A stretch of 64,000 nt of DNA. Origin: Bemisia tabaci. Its lineage: Eukaryota > Arthropoda > Insecta > Hemiptera > Aleyrodidae. How positions within the stretch are numbered: position 1 is the first letter of the stretch; every line of letters starts with the position of its first letter. A program made the position numbers and the translations under genes. The notes under the pieces were generated by a model. That model was not told the origin of the DNA. It saw nothing but the letters and a program-made list of their open reading frames with translations, and did not search any database. Location: the NCBI RefSeq assembly GCF_918797505.1, contig NC_092793.1, forward strand, positions 49,733,658-49,797,657, in the 5' to 3' direction. Positions 1-11,400 of this stretch are shown in pieces.

Positions 1-22
1 ATTCTCATTTTCCTATGGGCGA

Positions 23-62
23 TTTGGCAACGTCTGAAGGCTCATGCGGCGTTTTTCCTAAC
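23..62 (-). mobile_element. Fragment of CTGCCG foldback MITE
   Basis: A short piece matches the end of the CTGCCG family: GATTTGGCAACG, then CTGAAGGCTCATGCGGCG and TTTTTCCTAA. The final GCACGGCAG has degenerated and no partner arm lies inside the window, so the element is either cut by the window edge or truncated. The arm type (CTGAAGG rather than TCTCGAATG) places it in the same orientation as the copies at 11692, 51997 and 56861. Confidence 0.6.
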
Positions 63-545
63 CGCGGGGGCAAAATCGACGATTTTGGGGCGGTTCGGAG
101 GCTTTGTTTACGTGCCACGTCCGGTGTCGGGCATCACAATCACAAAACGGCGATGTCAACCGGGGGGCCGCGGTCATCGCGCGGTGGCGGGGGGGGGGGG
201 GCTGGGGCGAAGGAAGGGGGGGAGTGGTATTTGTCTTTGACACCCCTGACCGCTCCGTGCTGTCTCGAAATTGAAATCGAGTGTCCCTGCAGAGCGGCCC
301 GTGCATAAATTGATTCCCGCACCTCATCAATGTCAATATCACTTTATGGCTATCGGAAAAAGCTTTTCTTTGCGTCCGTTCTCCTTCTGGCGTACCGCGG
401 TCGTCATCGCATCTCCGGGGGGGGGGGGGGGCTTGACTGCGGAGGTGGGGGATATGAAGGAGCGATCGGATTAAATGAATAAACATTATGGATAAACGTC
501 ATGCAGAGACAAATGGACTAAATTTCGCAATAATTGGGAACTATG
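63..545. other. GC-richer unique DNA with two poly-G tracts
   Basis: No gene recognised. The stretch holds uninterrupted G runs at 189-201 and 417-431, with purine-rich sequence around them. Apparent reading frames here are proline- or glycine-rich translations of these runs and have no coding support. Confidence 0.6.
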
Positions 546-765
546 CTGCCGTGCTAAGGAAGAGCGCCGTTATGAACCTTCAGGCGTTGCCAAATTTCCT
601 TTGGTAAATCACGAATTTTCGGGAAGTTTGGTTCTCAATTTTATCTAAAATATCTAAAAGTATCAATGAAAAAATGTGCACTAGCTTCCTCAAAAGTACA
701 TGTTTTATTTGGAGAAATTTGGCAACTTTCGAATGTTCATACGGCGTTTTTCCTCAGCACGGCAG
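546..765 (+). mobile_element. CTGCCG foldback MITE, copy 1
   Basis: The left end starts CTGCCGTGCTAAGGAAG and continues into CTTCAGGCGTTGCC. The right end is the imperfect inverse: GGCAACTTTCGAATG, a CATACGGCG core, and terminal CAGCACGGCAG. The flanks are TATG on both sides (542-545 and 766-769), a 4-bp target duplication. The interior is AT-rich and non-coding. The two arms differ in sequence, so copies can be oriented; this one is plus. No transposase is encoded, so it must depend on an enzyme supplied elsewhere. Confidence 0.85.
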
Positions 766-769
766 TATG

Positions 770-2408
770 TCTGATCCATAACGGCGCGTATCTACTTAGG
801 GAAACTAATACCCCAAGTAGCAGAGATTGCCATAAGTTGCAAAAATATCGTCAACGGATTACAATTTTGAGGCAAGATGTGCAAATTGCCTATCCCTCTG
901 TTTGGAAGGGTGAAATTATCGAGAATCATTGCGGTATTTTCACAATAAATTGTAACAGAGAGGCAATGATATGCCGTTTCTGGTGATGACGCAGATTGCC
1001 TACTTCCTTAATCGTGGGCCTTGCCATAAAGCCGTCAAAAATCTGAGGATATTGTCCACATCTCGACTGAAAATTGCAAGTTCCGCGCAATATGTTCAAA
1101 TGGTGGATTATATGAGCGATAAGTTGCTCATCATTGGGCGAACAATAGCGTTGACCCACGAACTTAATTTTTGTTTCACCCGATTACATTATTGCCGAAA
1201 TTAGGAGAGTGGGGTCCTTTACGTAAAATATATTGTCTCTGCCTGAAAATTTTAGATTGAATTAATGGGTGGTTAAAGTTGAAAAATGCGTATCTAAGAT
1301 TATACGACGTTGCATACCTCCGCATTAGTGTTTTATGTTTAAAAAAGACAACTGCCAATTTTTCTTGATTTTTGTCTCCTTTACTGATTCAAAAATACAC
1401 ACAAAAAATTCTAAGGGAGGTATTATCTTTAAAAGTTTTTTCCTAGAGAATCTGAAAGATAATTGGAGATTTTGAAATGCTGCTATTCAGTTATACGTTT
1501 TGCGAATTTAGCAATTTTTATATTAAATTATGAATACAAGAAAACCCTTTTAAGATCTTTTCATTGAAAGGGTTTTATTTTGTCTCTTCGATAAATTTGA
1601 TTTTGTTTCATTTTTTAGGTTTTTTCATTAATTTCCAACCCTGAGCCTCAAGTATTTTGTGTATTCTTATTTAAGTCAGCAGAAATTTGCCAACGTTTTC
1701 ATTTGTATACGGCGTTTTGCCTTTATGATCCCCTCCCCAAATACTAAAAAAGCGCATTTTCCGTAAGGAAGTAGAATGAAAATGACAGAGTGGAGCCGTC
1801 TGGAGTTTTTTCGGGCTTGGCCAATTTTTTTGACTGAGGGACGACCTCAGTGACGTCAGACGAAGACCCGACTGAAATTCAGTCGATGAACCGGCTTAAG
1901 AGTCAAGGGTAAGGGTGTGGATGCTGAGGGAGGGGGGAGGGGACGGCTATGAATGATGGTACTGAGAAAACGGATGACTAGTTGCTTGAATAATGAATTC
2001 CGCCGGTCGAGAAATTATGCCGCTGTCTCGTGCGTGGTGGCGCTTTGTGTTTGATCCGGCTAACAAGGATGATTTGTCTGGGCGGGTCGGAGTCGGAGCG
2101 AAAAAGAGCGCTGAAAGGACTCGGCGAAAAAAATAAGCGCGGGAAAATGTTTCTTTTATGGAAAATGAGCTTCGGAAACGCACTGCCACCTCCGCGCGGA
2201 GTCCTGCCAAATTTTTTCTTCCGAGGCAGGCGAATCGGACACTGATTGTTGCCAAGTAACTTTATTCTGCAAGCTTTAATGTATTAAAATAGCAAGCTAG
2301 TTAGTTACTCTGTTTTAGAGACAGTCAGCTGCAATGTCCTTGCTGAACAGAATTTAGTGCCTTGAAAACTAACAATCGCGTTCATACATTGTGCCCATGA
2401 AAACCGGA
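770..2408. other. AT-rich non-coding stretch with repeat fragments
   Basis: No gene recognised. A segment at 1140-1197 (TAGCGTTGAC followed by a CACCCGATTACAT-like end) is related to 6655-6711. A worn match to the CTGCCG element end lies near 1685-1725 (GCCAACGTT, then TATACGGCGTTTTGCC). The remainder appears unique. Confidence 0.5.
1140..1197 (+). repeat. Dispersed repeat, TAGCGTTGACC family, copy 1
   Basis: About 58 bp resemble 6655-6711: both carry GCGAA/GCGAAAA, then TAGCGTTGACC, a CGAA(C/T)T block and a final CCCGAT(T/C)ACAT. No inverted partner was found, so the class is unknown. Confidence 0.5.
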
Positions 2409-2480
2409 GCGCCTGCAATTTTTTAGATGCAACACGGGCATCCTAAGGACACGAATAGTTGCATCCAGACCTAGCCATTG
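2409..2480 (+). repeat. Fragment of the GCGCCTTCAATTTT repeat
   Basis: GCGCCTGCAATTTTTTAGATGCAACACGGGCATC followed by CACGAATAGTTG is recognisably related to the starts of the repeats at 10782 and 41218. Only the first roughly 70 bp are present. Confidence 0.5.
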
Positions 2481-5130
2481 AAAAATGAGGAGTGCCTTCA
2501 CTTTTCCCGCCTGTAATAAGACACTTCACTTGTTGCACTCATACGTGATTGTTGCACAAAGATAGGGTGGTTTGAGTATTAAGTCAAATTGAAAAAAATA
2601 AATTGGTGAATTAATTAGGATAAATATTTTTATATGAATAAAATGTAGACTATACATACGTGTATTACTCGCTTGACTTTGTCGGCGAGTACACTTAAGA
2701 CTTCCTTCTGAATATTCTCATTCAATTTACTTGGAAACTGTATTTAAGGAATGTAGGTTTCAGAGGTAAGATTTTAGGGAATTTAGATATTATTAATGGT
2801 TAAAAAATATCGTTGTGCATTTTGAAGTTAATGAACATTTTTAATGAAAAGAGTGCTGGATAAAAAGATTGATTTGGAGTATAGTAGTAGCAGAAGCAGT
2901 GCATGAAATTTACTGCTCCTTAGCAATTTTCGTTAAGTTATGTAAATTTTAGAATTGAAATCGAAATTTAATTTACTTATTCTTCCAAAAATAATTATTT
3001 TAATTTTGAATTATAATTTCACTAGTTTGGACTTGCTCTGTGTGTGTTACACTGTGAATTTGCTAATGTAACGGATGACTTGGCCCAAAAATAGTTCCGT
3101 TTCTTACACTTAGTGCACTCTTTATCAGGCTATAATTTTCTACTGTAGATAATGTGTTAAGCTCGTACCTCCTTCGAGGCAACGGCTTCATGGAGCTGAG
3201 AAATGCTAAAACAGTAATAATGTAATGTAATATAATGGCCTAGTTTTTTAGAGTAATTTTTCCAAAAACTTTAAAACAAAGAAGTAAAAAACTTGCACAT
3301 TTTTTTCATGAGTAAATCATTTTATGACCAATATGTGATATTATCATAAAGTTTTCTCTCGAAAATATCCCTGAAACCAAGGCAAGCACATCTGCTGCAA
3401 ATTCCCCCTCTCTCATAAAACTGCGCCTCTCAGAATAAAACACGGCCTATGGGAGGAAACCGTGATAAAACCGCACATTAATCACTAAATTACCCTTGTC
3501 GTGAGAGGTAGAAGCAACTGCCGCAACAAATTTTAATCAAATGAACCAGTTAAGACGTGCCATGAGAAACCACGATCAGTCTTTTTCTAATGCAGGGGAC
3601 TTTCACAGGGTAATATTTCTCCTACATTGAGAGCATCTCTTTTTATGGCCTCGTATTCCCTCCCTTTTCCAGTACACAAATTTGAAACACGTTATGAAGA
3701 ATCACATTTTAAAGTTGAGTACAGATTGTCGCGCACTTCAAGCAGATTTATTCGATTGCAGACGTCTTTACATTTTTTAGTAAGATTGAGATCCAAATTT
3801 GTCGCGTTTTTCAGCTGCACAATAGCCTTTGACATATACACACTCCAATGTGTGTTGCACTAACATTTTGATTTACTGTCGCCTGAGAATGTAAACAAAG
3901 GTGGTTCAAAGAATTAGTGCAGTTTGTAAATTATTTTTATTAGAGTAAGTACATGAGGAGGGTCAGACCTCTTAGGCCTCTGGGTTCATGGACTGTCATA
4001 AAAATTGCACAATTTGCAAGTGTTCAGTACAATTCATGGCGTAACTTATCTCGACAATAAATGCGCCTCAAAAAAACTAAGCAGCTGCAGCCGTTATTTT
4101 TGGTCCTAGCCACAGGAATTCGGTGAAACTACCAAAAACTTGGAATCATTTTTTAAGCTCTACGCAGGCAGGACCGGAAATTTTAGCTGCGATTTCCAAG
4201 ATTTCCGGGGTGCAAATGTTGCTGCAAATTTTTTTTACCATATGTGATCATAACTCATTCCCGCATGCCTTTTCAAATTCTCTCTCGCGGATGTCATTTC
4301 TTCCTTGCCGTATCTTTAATTTACAAATCCATTTTACACGCATAATATAACTTTTGCAATCGTTGAAAATTTGACATGTGTGACAATGTGGAATGACATG
4401 ACATGACAATGGCATGGACAATGACACGTGGAAGCCCAAAACTCGGAAACCAATCGAGAACGGATTCATCTCCCTTAACTTTCTGAAAGAACTAAACCAA
4501 TTTTAACAGAATCCACTAATTCGCGTGAAGTTTGAACCGAGGATCAAGGTATGAAAATTGATACCCTTGTAAGGCCCAATGCTGTAGACAATGCTATAGT
4601 CCCGTTCAGAATATGTTTTCTTAAATTTGAATTGTTGGCAGGAAAGTCAACTGACTTTGAAAACACTCCCAACTAATTTTTTCCCCACAATGCGAGTGGT
4701 GCATTTCTGTTAAACTCTCTCAAACTCTCAATCCCGGGACCAAGCACTCAAAATAACGGTTTGGCAACACGGGGGATTGATATCCCACTGAGATTACGTA
4801 GGTGTGTGGCGAGTGGTAGCTGTTCGGCGGGTGGCATAATCGTAAGGCATTTTCGTCCGTTTCCTCGCTTCCGCATCACAGCGCGCGTCGCGTCTTTGAG
4901 AAAGCTTCCTTCCGCGCGACTATCAATCTCGAACCCGCCCCCTCCCCCTGCCCCTTCCACCCCTTAAACGGCCATTGACACACTAGACCACGAAATAAGC
5001 CGCGGATGAAATAGAAAGCTTTCTGGACACGAACGCTTTGCCGCTCGCAAAATTTACTCCTTGTCATTCTTTAAGTTTGGACCGTTTTCCTAGCTTAGAA
5101 ACGTAGCAAGAACCAGAGACAATACCTATG
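2481..5130. other. Non-coding stretch, no gene seen
   Basis: Mostly AT-rich unique sequence without a recognisable gene. A short degenerate direct repeat of GACAATG/GACATGACAT words lies at 4374-4433. A GC-richer patch at 4760-4970 contains short open frames with proline-rich translations but no family signature and no convincing splice context. Confidence 0.5.
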
Positions 5131-5139
5131 GCCAAAGTG

Positions 5140-5290
5140 CAAAACCGTATAACTCCGTTTGTGATGTTGCACACTTCCTATCGTACTTTATTTTATTTTT
5201 TTTTTTTGGGGGGGGGGGGGAGACTAGTCAACGTAATTTCTTCTCACACATTAGCACTTACTCAGGATGCAGTTTTGCTCAATTTTCGGT
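5140..5290 (+). mobile_element. Degenerate CGTTTGCGACGT-family MITE, fragment
   Basis: ATAACTCCGTTTGTGATGTTGC, then AGACTAGTCAACGTAATTTC, matches the order of blocks in the copies at 12000 and 29391. The middle is interrupted by a T run followed by a G run (about 5208-5221). The other end is not recognisable. Confidence 0.5.
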
Positions 5291-6654
5291 TTAACAAATC
5301 AAACTTGGGAAAAATTAGGCAATATGTTTGAAATTTTTAGTAAATAAATGCAGAAGTATGTCAACAGACAGCTGCAGATTCCTTCAAAATTTTCAAGGAA
5401 TTAAAGCCAAATAAATCACGAGAAAAAAATGCAGCGTTTAACTTTACTGTTTTAATTAAAATGATCTAAAATTCAAATTTTAGAACTTGCATCTTCTACT
5501 CTTTGAAACTAGCTGTGCTTCCAATCTATCATTATTATTTCTCTGGCGAAGTCTTTAAACTCATTACTTTTATCTCCCCCCTCTTGTCAACCATCCCTAC
5601 GAGTCGATTTATTTTATGAGCCATCTCATCGGTTCTAAAAAGGAGAGTAAAACTTGAGGGCTAAAGTTCGTTGCAACGGGTGATCAATAAGTTCGTCCGA
5701 GGGAAACTTCGTTGCAACAGTTTGTGGAAGCCCTATTGAAGGGCGCGGGCTCCCAGAAGCGGGTCAAATAAGTTTTTGTAATTTGGATTGCAATCGAAAT
5801 ATTTCCGAGTGCGTGGCTTGCGACGGAAATAAACGTCACTTAATTGATTTTGAATGTGACGAGGAAATAAAACGGACCTAATGATGGGATCCCTCTGTTG
5901 CCGCGCTGCAAATGAAATTTAGTCATTTTGATGCTTACAAGGTTGATCTATATACTGAAACTTCGGTTTTCCAAACGAAATATTGATAATAGCTGAAATT
6001 TATAATACATCGAAATGGTAGCGATACGTGGAACAAAAATCTGTAGATCCAGCATAATATCGGCTGCTAAAGATTCAAAAATAATCTTGATCTCAAAGCA
6101 TAAAAAAGCGAGAATTCAAGCCAGAAACCGAGAATTACGCAGTTCAAAAAGTAAAACTGTTTTGCAAATTTAAAACGATTTACTTTTACGCCGAACCGAA
6201 TGACGTCATCCGGCACCAAGCAAAAGCGAGCATAGGTTTCTATGACTTCCGTCAAATGCCTTTCTCCTCCTCGTATATGAAAACAAAAGGAAAGTCGAAA
6301 CTATATCCTAAGAGTCAAAGAATCGAATCTCATTCATTTTGTCCGCAGTTAACAAGCAACAATTCCACATTGAAACACGTTTTATTTTCCAAACATGATA
6401 GTGGGAAATGAGCGATGGGAAACCTCCATAGTTTTCCCGCCCTTGCGGTGCGTTTGAAATTCCTTCGAGTCTTTGAACTTTTAAAAAGCAAGCTTGTCCA
6501 GGATTTTGGCTCAAAAATACGCAATAAATCACCACGTGATCTACTCACCTGCGGTACTTTTTATATATTAAATAAATATCAGGAGGTTTAGTGACCCACT
6601 GGTTTAGCAATCCTGACCTAACTTACAAAAAATCGCATGGTCTATTATCATCAT
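5291..6654. other. Non-coding stretch, no gene seen
   Basis: Unique AT-rich sequence. At 5680-5705 there is a TGATCAATAAGTTCGTCCG motif that resembles some mariner-like termini, but no inverted partner was found. No gene is supported. Confidence 0.45.
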
Positions 6655-6711
6655 GCGAAAAGTAGCGTTGACCTCCGAATTCAACTTTTGCCCTACCCGA
6701 TCACATCGCTT
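6655..6711 (+). repeat. Dispersed repeat, TAGCGTTGACC family, copy 2
   Basis: Related to 1140-1197 over about 57 bp (GTAGCGTTGACC, then CAACTTTTGCCCTACCCGAT). It is flanked by unrelated sequence in the two places, as expected for a dispersed repeat. Confidence 0.5.
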
Positions 6712-6893
6712 TGATTTTCATTGCGGAGCCTCGAAAATATATTTTTTCTGGCGGGATCATTTCCACCCGGAAGGAATTTAAGAGCGCTCGCGGTAAGAGC
6801 GACAACGGAGGGACGATCGGACACATATCCAGCTGTGACGCATTTGCGCTCTCATCAATCCATCAAACTAATTATTTTATTCGGGTGAAATAA

Positions 6894-7077
6894 TCTTCGT
6901 ATTTTGTGCGTTGTCGCCGGCGAAAGCACCTCACTAATCCACCTATATGGGATTCCGGGGTGCCACCACCGCCATCACCGAACCGCACTCCACCGCCGCC
7001 GCTGCTGCGCAGGGATTACGACGTGCGCAGCGATTTCCGATTTTCCCTCGACGCGACGCACAGTGAAACGAACCCTT
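6894..7077 (+). CDS. Weak candidate exon, proline-rich (unrecognised)
   Basis: A GC-rich stretch stays open without an ATG between stops, in the frame that reads GTG at 6960. Its translation runs through a proline-rich part (PPPPSPNRTPPPPLLRRDYD) into a mixed acidic/basic part (VRSDFRFSLDATHS). Third codon positions are mostly G or C, unlike the surrounding AT-rich DNA, which is the only coding-like sign. Splice sites are poor: a weak GTGAAA at the right and no pyrimidine tract at the left. Other frames and the opposite strand are also fairly open, so this may simply be a GC-rich non-coding island. No family is recognised. Confidence 0.12.
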
Positions 7078-7366
7078 GAAAAAGGTCGGACATATATTCT
7101 TGGACTAAATCTTTGGATTCTGATGTTTATTTTATTGAAGTATACATTTAAAGACGGGTACTCTAGTCTAAAAATGGCCCCAAATTTTTTTATTTTTTAT
7201 TTTTTACTAATTTTATAGAGGAGAGTCTGCTATAGAAGATTGTGTATCCACTATATAATTATCATGATCACAAAAACTCGAGAAAATTCGATAGAAGGGA
7301 TATCCCTTGCAAAGTGATGCACTTGTATTTTACCTTGTCCAGAGGCCCATATTATAATTGGAACAC

Positions 7367-7878
7367 TAGACAAGGTATGAATTAAAGCATTCTTAATACA
7401 CGTTTCTTCACCAGAATTTCACGTAGAAATAGAATACGATTCTTGCATTGAAAATTACTGAAATTAACTCCTAACTAAGATATTGACGTTTTTACTTTGC
7501 ATTGGTTTCGGGAAATTTGAATTTCCCGGTTACGAGAAACGCAATACTCTACGTAAGTTGAATCGCGCACTACAAAAATAGTGGCGGGTTTTTTAATCAA
7601 ACATTGTTCCTTTTTCGACTTGTGTCGTTCAAAGTATTAACAACGTGCAAGAGTTAAGCCGAAGCACCGGAATCGAGGTTGCCATATTGTCTTACCGCGA
7701 AAACTTTTACGGCAACGTGCGGTCTGACTCACGAAGCCTATTGTGTTTTTAAGAGCGGGAGGTTTGAATTCACGAGTCAAGAGACATTAAATATTTTTGT
7801 TGCACAAATCGTGTTCTACGTACTTGAAATTTTGGTCAAGAAACATGTATTAGAATCCTTAACTCCGTACCTTGTCTA
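7367..7878 (+). mobile_element. TAGACAAGGTA foldback element, full copy
   Basis: The left end reads CTAGACAAGGTATGAA, then AAGCATTCTTAATAC and TTTCACGTAGAA. The right end (7790-7878) is its imperfect inverse: TTCTACGTACTTGAAATTTT, CATGTATTAGAATCC, TACCTTGTCTA. Terminal inverted repeats are roughly 75 bp in a 512 bp element. No open frame resembles a transposase. Partial copies of the left part lie at 9208 and 20449. Confidence 0.75.
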
Positions 7879-8549
7879 CAGGACCATTCTGCATTGGTAT
7901 GAACCTTAGTCTCTATCCCAAAATACGGTCACAAATAAGTGACCCATGTTAACCAGGACGCCTCGCTTTCCCGTTCCGACTGCACCCATTCCGACGGACT
8001 TTCCGGTCGGCGCGACGCGGGTCTCACCAGGAAGTCCCTTCCATTTCCTCGGGATTCGAGCGCGGTGGACCCGGGGGTCACTCAACTCAACCGCGCGCCA
8101 TGCCGTTAATTTCCCGGCCTCGAAATTCGATTTCCCCGATCCGTATTGCTCGTAATCGAATGAGCGGCCTAAGCGAGAGGTCTGCGAAGTCTCACAAGGG
8201 GAGATCCGGCCTCATTTTTTTCCCGTTTCCATTTGTCACCGATCCGCAGCCGCTTCCGTCCATTACCCGGCCTGAAATTTTTTCGGCCCCGGAGAGCGGC
8301 GTCCCGTTTCGCTGCGACTAGGAATTGTGCTCCGGTCTGGCGGGGAATCGAATTAACGCGGCTGTAAAATTCGAAAGGCCACGTTACTCTGTGCGCTCGG
8401 GGGTTTACACGACGGACTGTTCCTCTGCGCTGGTGCTGAGAGCATCGATTCTACTTGACGATGCTCCCATAGGACTTTCAGTCGGGAATTTATGACAAGT
8501 TAACAAGAATGCGATAGTTGTCCATCGGCTAACGGAACGTACTAATATA
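7879..8549. other. GC-richer, CpG-containing unique DNA
   Basis: A patch at about 7950-8400 is richer in G, C and CpG than its surroundings. The word CCGGCCTSRAATT occurs twice, at 8115 and 8268. Two short open frames overlap it but their translations (proline, serine and arginine rich) show no domain. A promoter or exon is possible; the sequence alone does not decide. Confidence 0.4.
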
Positions 8550-8811
8550 CTGCCGTGCTAAGGATAAACGCCGTATGAACCTTCAGGCGTTGCCAAATTC
8601 CTTCTGGCAAATCACTAATTTTTCAGAAAAATTTGTGAATATTTTTCTACCAATTTTGCAGATAATTCTGTCTATACTTTGATCTGAAGTGTCTGAAAAT
8701 TTCAAGGAAATATATTCATAATTTTCCTCGAAAATAAACATGTTATCGAAGGAAATATGGCAACTCTCGAATGTTCATACGGCGTTCTTCCTTGTACGGC
8801 TTATACGGCTG
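8550..8811 (+). mobile_element. CTGCCG foldback MITE, copy 2
   Basis: Starts CTGCCGTGCTAAGG, has the CTTCAGGCGTTGCCAAATTC left arm and the GGCAACTCTCGAATG, ATACGGCG right arm. The extreme right end is altered (TACGGCTTATACGGCTG, about 10 extra bases). The element is flanked by TATA on both sides (8546-8549 and 8812-8815), a 4-bp target duplication. Plus orientation. Confidence 0.85.
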
Positions 8812-8876
8812 TATACAAGCCCAGGTCCTTGGCTAAGACCTTTGCAAAAGTTTTCCTTTCTTAAAACGCGTTATCA

Positions 8877-9191
8877 GCAGCCTGATTGCTGAAATTTGGT
8901 GTTTGTCTATCGGTTAAGACAAGGTTAAGGAGAGAGGAGTTACGTGATTGGTCGGTGCTCTGAGTTGTGCGTCTTGTCGCTCCGATAAAGGTTGTAATTA
9001 ACGAAAGAACGAGAAGCTAAGGACGCGTCTTGAGTTGCCGATACTTTATCCAACCATTCAAATCCTATCGTACTCAAATTAATCCTTCATCGGCACGGCA
9101 TGACTTAGAGCGTCAACCAATTACATGACTCCATTCTCCTTGATCTTGTCGTAACCGGTCGACAAACACGAAATTTCAACTATCAGGCTGC
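8877..9191. mobile_element. Foldback element with GCAGCCTGAT ends
   Basis: The left arm reads GCAGCCTGATTGCTGAAATT, then GTGTTTGTCTATCGG and AAGGAGAGAGGAGTTACG. The right arm is the inverse over about 120 bp: CATGACTCCATTCTCCTTG, CCGGTCGACAAACACG, AAATTTCAACTATCAGGCTGC. About 315 bp in total. Only one copy was seen here. Arm divergence suggests it is not recent. No target duplication is obvious. Confidence 0.7.
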
Positions 9192-9207
9192 TTAATGAAC
9201 TGCTGGC

Positions 9208-9430
9208 TAGACAAGGTGCAAATTTAAGCATTCTGATAAATGTCTTTCCACCATATTTTCACATAGTGCACGATTCCCGAAAACTACTGAAAGCAATTCC
9301 TAATTAAGATAATAACATTTATAGTCTACATTCGATGCGGTAAATTTGAATTCCCCGCTCACAAGAAAAACAAAGGTCTACTTGAGGCAAGTCGCGCTCT
9401 ACTACGGTCTTGACGGGCTTCTTAAACGAG
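9208..9430 (+). repeat. TAGACAAGGTA element, left-part fragment
   Basis: CTAGACAAGGTGCAAATTTAAGCATTCTGATAA and the following ACTACTGAAAGCAATTCCTAA and GGTCTACTTGAGG blocks parallel 7367-7590 and 20449-20645. The inverted right end is missing. Confidence 0.65.
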
Positions 9431-9579
9431 CAGTGCTCATATTCCACCCTGTTACTAATCGAGCTGCTAACTTTCTAATATCTGTTTCTATTAATCAATT
9501 TATTTTAGCTACTAGCAGTTTTATCATAGCAAAGATAAATGTATTTTTCCAGATATGTATTTTAACTGTGACTCTAATT

Positions 9580-9820
9580 CCCCCCTTTCCCATCCCCCTT
9601 TCCCCACCCCCCTTTCCCCATACCCCCTTTCCCCATCCTCCCTTTCCCCATCCTCCCTTTCCCCATCCTCTCTTTCCCCATCTCTCCCCCTTTTCCCACC
9701 CCTCCAGCCCTATCTCCCCTCCTCCAAACCCCCTTCTCCATCCCCCCTTACTCCATACCTTCCCCTCCCTATTCCTACCTTTTTCAATTTCCCCCTTCCC
9801 CGTTTCCCCTTTCCATAAAT
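9580..9820. repeat. Polypyrimidine minisatellite, CTTTCCCCATCCTCC units
   Basis: About 240 bp of almost pure C/T on the plus strand. The clearest part (about 9620-9690) is a 15-bp direct repeat, CTTTCCCCATCCTCC, with small variants. The long open frames across it translate to repeated proline, serine, phenylalanine and histidine; they are products of the repeat, not a gene. Such a homopurine/homopyrimidine stretch can adopt triplex structure. Confidence 0.85.
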
Positions 9821-10427
9821 ATAGATCAAGTTAGCAATACAAATGATGAAAGAGTTGACTAGTGAATTGGGGGAGAACTAACGCAGCTACACGAACGGGT
9901 TTGTCCCAAAGGATAGTAGGTCAGAGCTATGAGCCAAGCCAATAGACGAAGGCCGATCATGATAAGGGCCCCGATTCAAAGGCCGTGGAAATAATTGCGG
10001 CCCGGGAAAACAAAAGCCCTGCACGAGTGGGAGGGAAGGAGCGGGTGTAAAACGAGGAAAGCAACTTGTTGCTAACGAACCCGCGCCAGTATCGACAGCT
10101 CGCAATCAAATTTCCGCGAGCATGTCAGAATCCACGATCGGGTTCTGTCCCTCTCAAGACTTTCGCGCTAAGCAGTTGGGATTCTGTTCAGATCCAGATA
10201 TGTGAAGACGTCGAATTCAATCCTGTAACATGTACGCATAATTAAAGGACTGAGCTTTAATTATTTAAAGATACTAACTGAAACTGACAGAAATAAATAA
10301 ATAATACTTGTAAAAGCGAATACTTGTATTAGCGAAAAGATAAGACAAACTTAAACTAAGCAACATTGGAATAAGTAGCCGGGCCTCGTTTTTTAACTTT
10401 TATTCCTCCATTGGCAGGATGCATACA
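9821..10427. other. Unique stretch, no gene seen
   Basis: A GC-moderate part at 9880-10140 and an AT-rich part to 10420. No repeat partner elsewhere in the window and no supported coding signal. Confidence 0.4.
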
Positions 10428-10750
10428 AGGTGATCCAGGGTTAAACGTCCAGACTGCAGGAGCGTGTTCTATGGGTTAATTAAGACTTTTTTGTTGTATA
10501 AAGTTTTTCCAAAAGTGCCCCCAGTCGCAGCCACGCCCCCCCCCCCCCAAATTTTAGAAAGTAAATCGTTTTTCCTGAATTTTGGCATCGGTTGTGAGCC
10601 AATTTTCTTGAAAAGTTGAACTCTCCCGTAATTTTATGTCCTGAATTCCTAGATAATTTAAAAAAACTCAAAATCTCAATTAAAAGAGGAGGTTTAGGGG
10701 TGTTTTCGCTCCTGCAGTCTGATCATTTAGCCCTGCCTGGATCACCCTGC
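10428..10750. mobile_element. Foldback element with GGTGATCCAGG ends
   Basis: The left end reads AGGTGATCCAGGGTTAAACG, then AGACTGCAGGAGCG. The right end is the inverse: CGCTCCTGCAGTCTGATCA, AGCCCTGCCTGGATCACCCTG. The terminal repeats are about 45 bp in a roughly 323 bp element that contains a run of Cs near 10536-10549. No coding content. Confidence 0.7.
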
Positions 10751-10781
10751 ACAGAGAGAAGCATACGCGCTCACTTCTCGC

Positions 10782-11400
10782 GCGCCTTCAATTTTGCAAA
10801 TGCAACACGGACATCCATCGAGCACGAATAGTTGTATCTCTGCGCCTTCATCAACGCGCGTCTTTTCTCTTGCTCTATTCTCATATTGAGTTAGTTCCGT
10901 TTGTTTTATTTGGAGGGGTGCTTCAAGGGCTATGTATGAGTAACACAACCGACTACTATTACTATAGCCTTATCTTTGAAATTTTAAAATAGTCAAGGTT
11001 AAGTTTGCTAAAAATATATCATGGTGTGCCCAAATTGATAATTATTAAAAAAAAAAAAAAAAAATTAGATGTCTCTATAGCGAGCTAAGGGGCGCACGTC
11101 TGAAAATTCGTGATGTGGCGAAAGTTGTGTCGTGTCAGGGCATTGCTTTTTTTTGGACGATTGCTATTAGAAATCCAAAGGCTAGTCAAATTTATCCCAC
11201 TATCTCTACTCTAGGAGTTAGTGGGAGTTGCATAATTTTTTTTTTAAAAAAAAGTAATTCTTACCTTCAAAAACATAGGGGATCATAGATAATACTTCAA
11301 AAACTACCGAATCAATTTGGGAATCATTTGGGACTTTGCGTATAAAAAAAAAGTCTAGGGCATCTAAGGGTTAAATAATTTAGAATCACTGGTGCCGTAA
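10782..11400 (+). repeat. GCGCCTTCAATTTT repeat, copy 2 (about 620 bp)
   Basis: Opens with a 65 bp imperfect hairpin (GCGCCTTCAATTTTGCAAATG to AGTTGTATCTCTGCGCC). It continues through GTCAAGGTTAAGTTTGC, GGCGCACGTCTGAAAATT and GTGGCGAAAGTTGTGTCGTG, and ends with a T-run/A-run pair, an ATAGATAATACTTCAAAA block and a short tail. The same block order is present at 41218-41760, so this is a dispersed repeat unit. Its class is unknown; no terminal inverted repeats of the whole unit were found. Confidence 0.65.

Noticed and set aside
5680..5705. Mariner-like terminus TGATCAATAAGTTCGTCCG
   Set aside because: No inverted partner or transposase trace nearby; a chance resemblance is as likely.
7331..7342. 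Extra TACCTTGTCCAG end facing the TAGACAAGGTA element
   Set aside because: Similarity stops after about a dozen bases, so it is not counted as a separate element.
9346..9834. 162-codon proline/phenylalanine-rich frame
   Set aside because: Runs through the polypyrimidine minisatellite; its repeats come from the DNA repeat and it starts in a transposon fragment.
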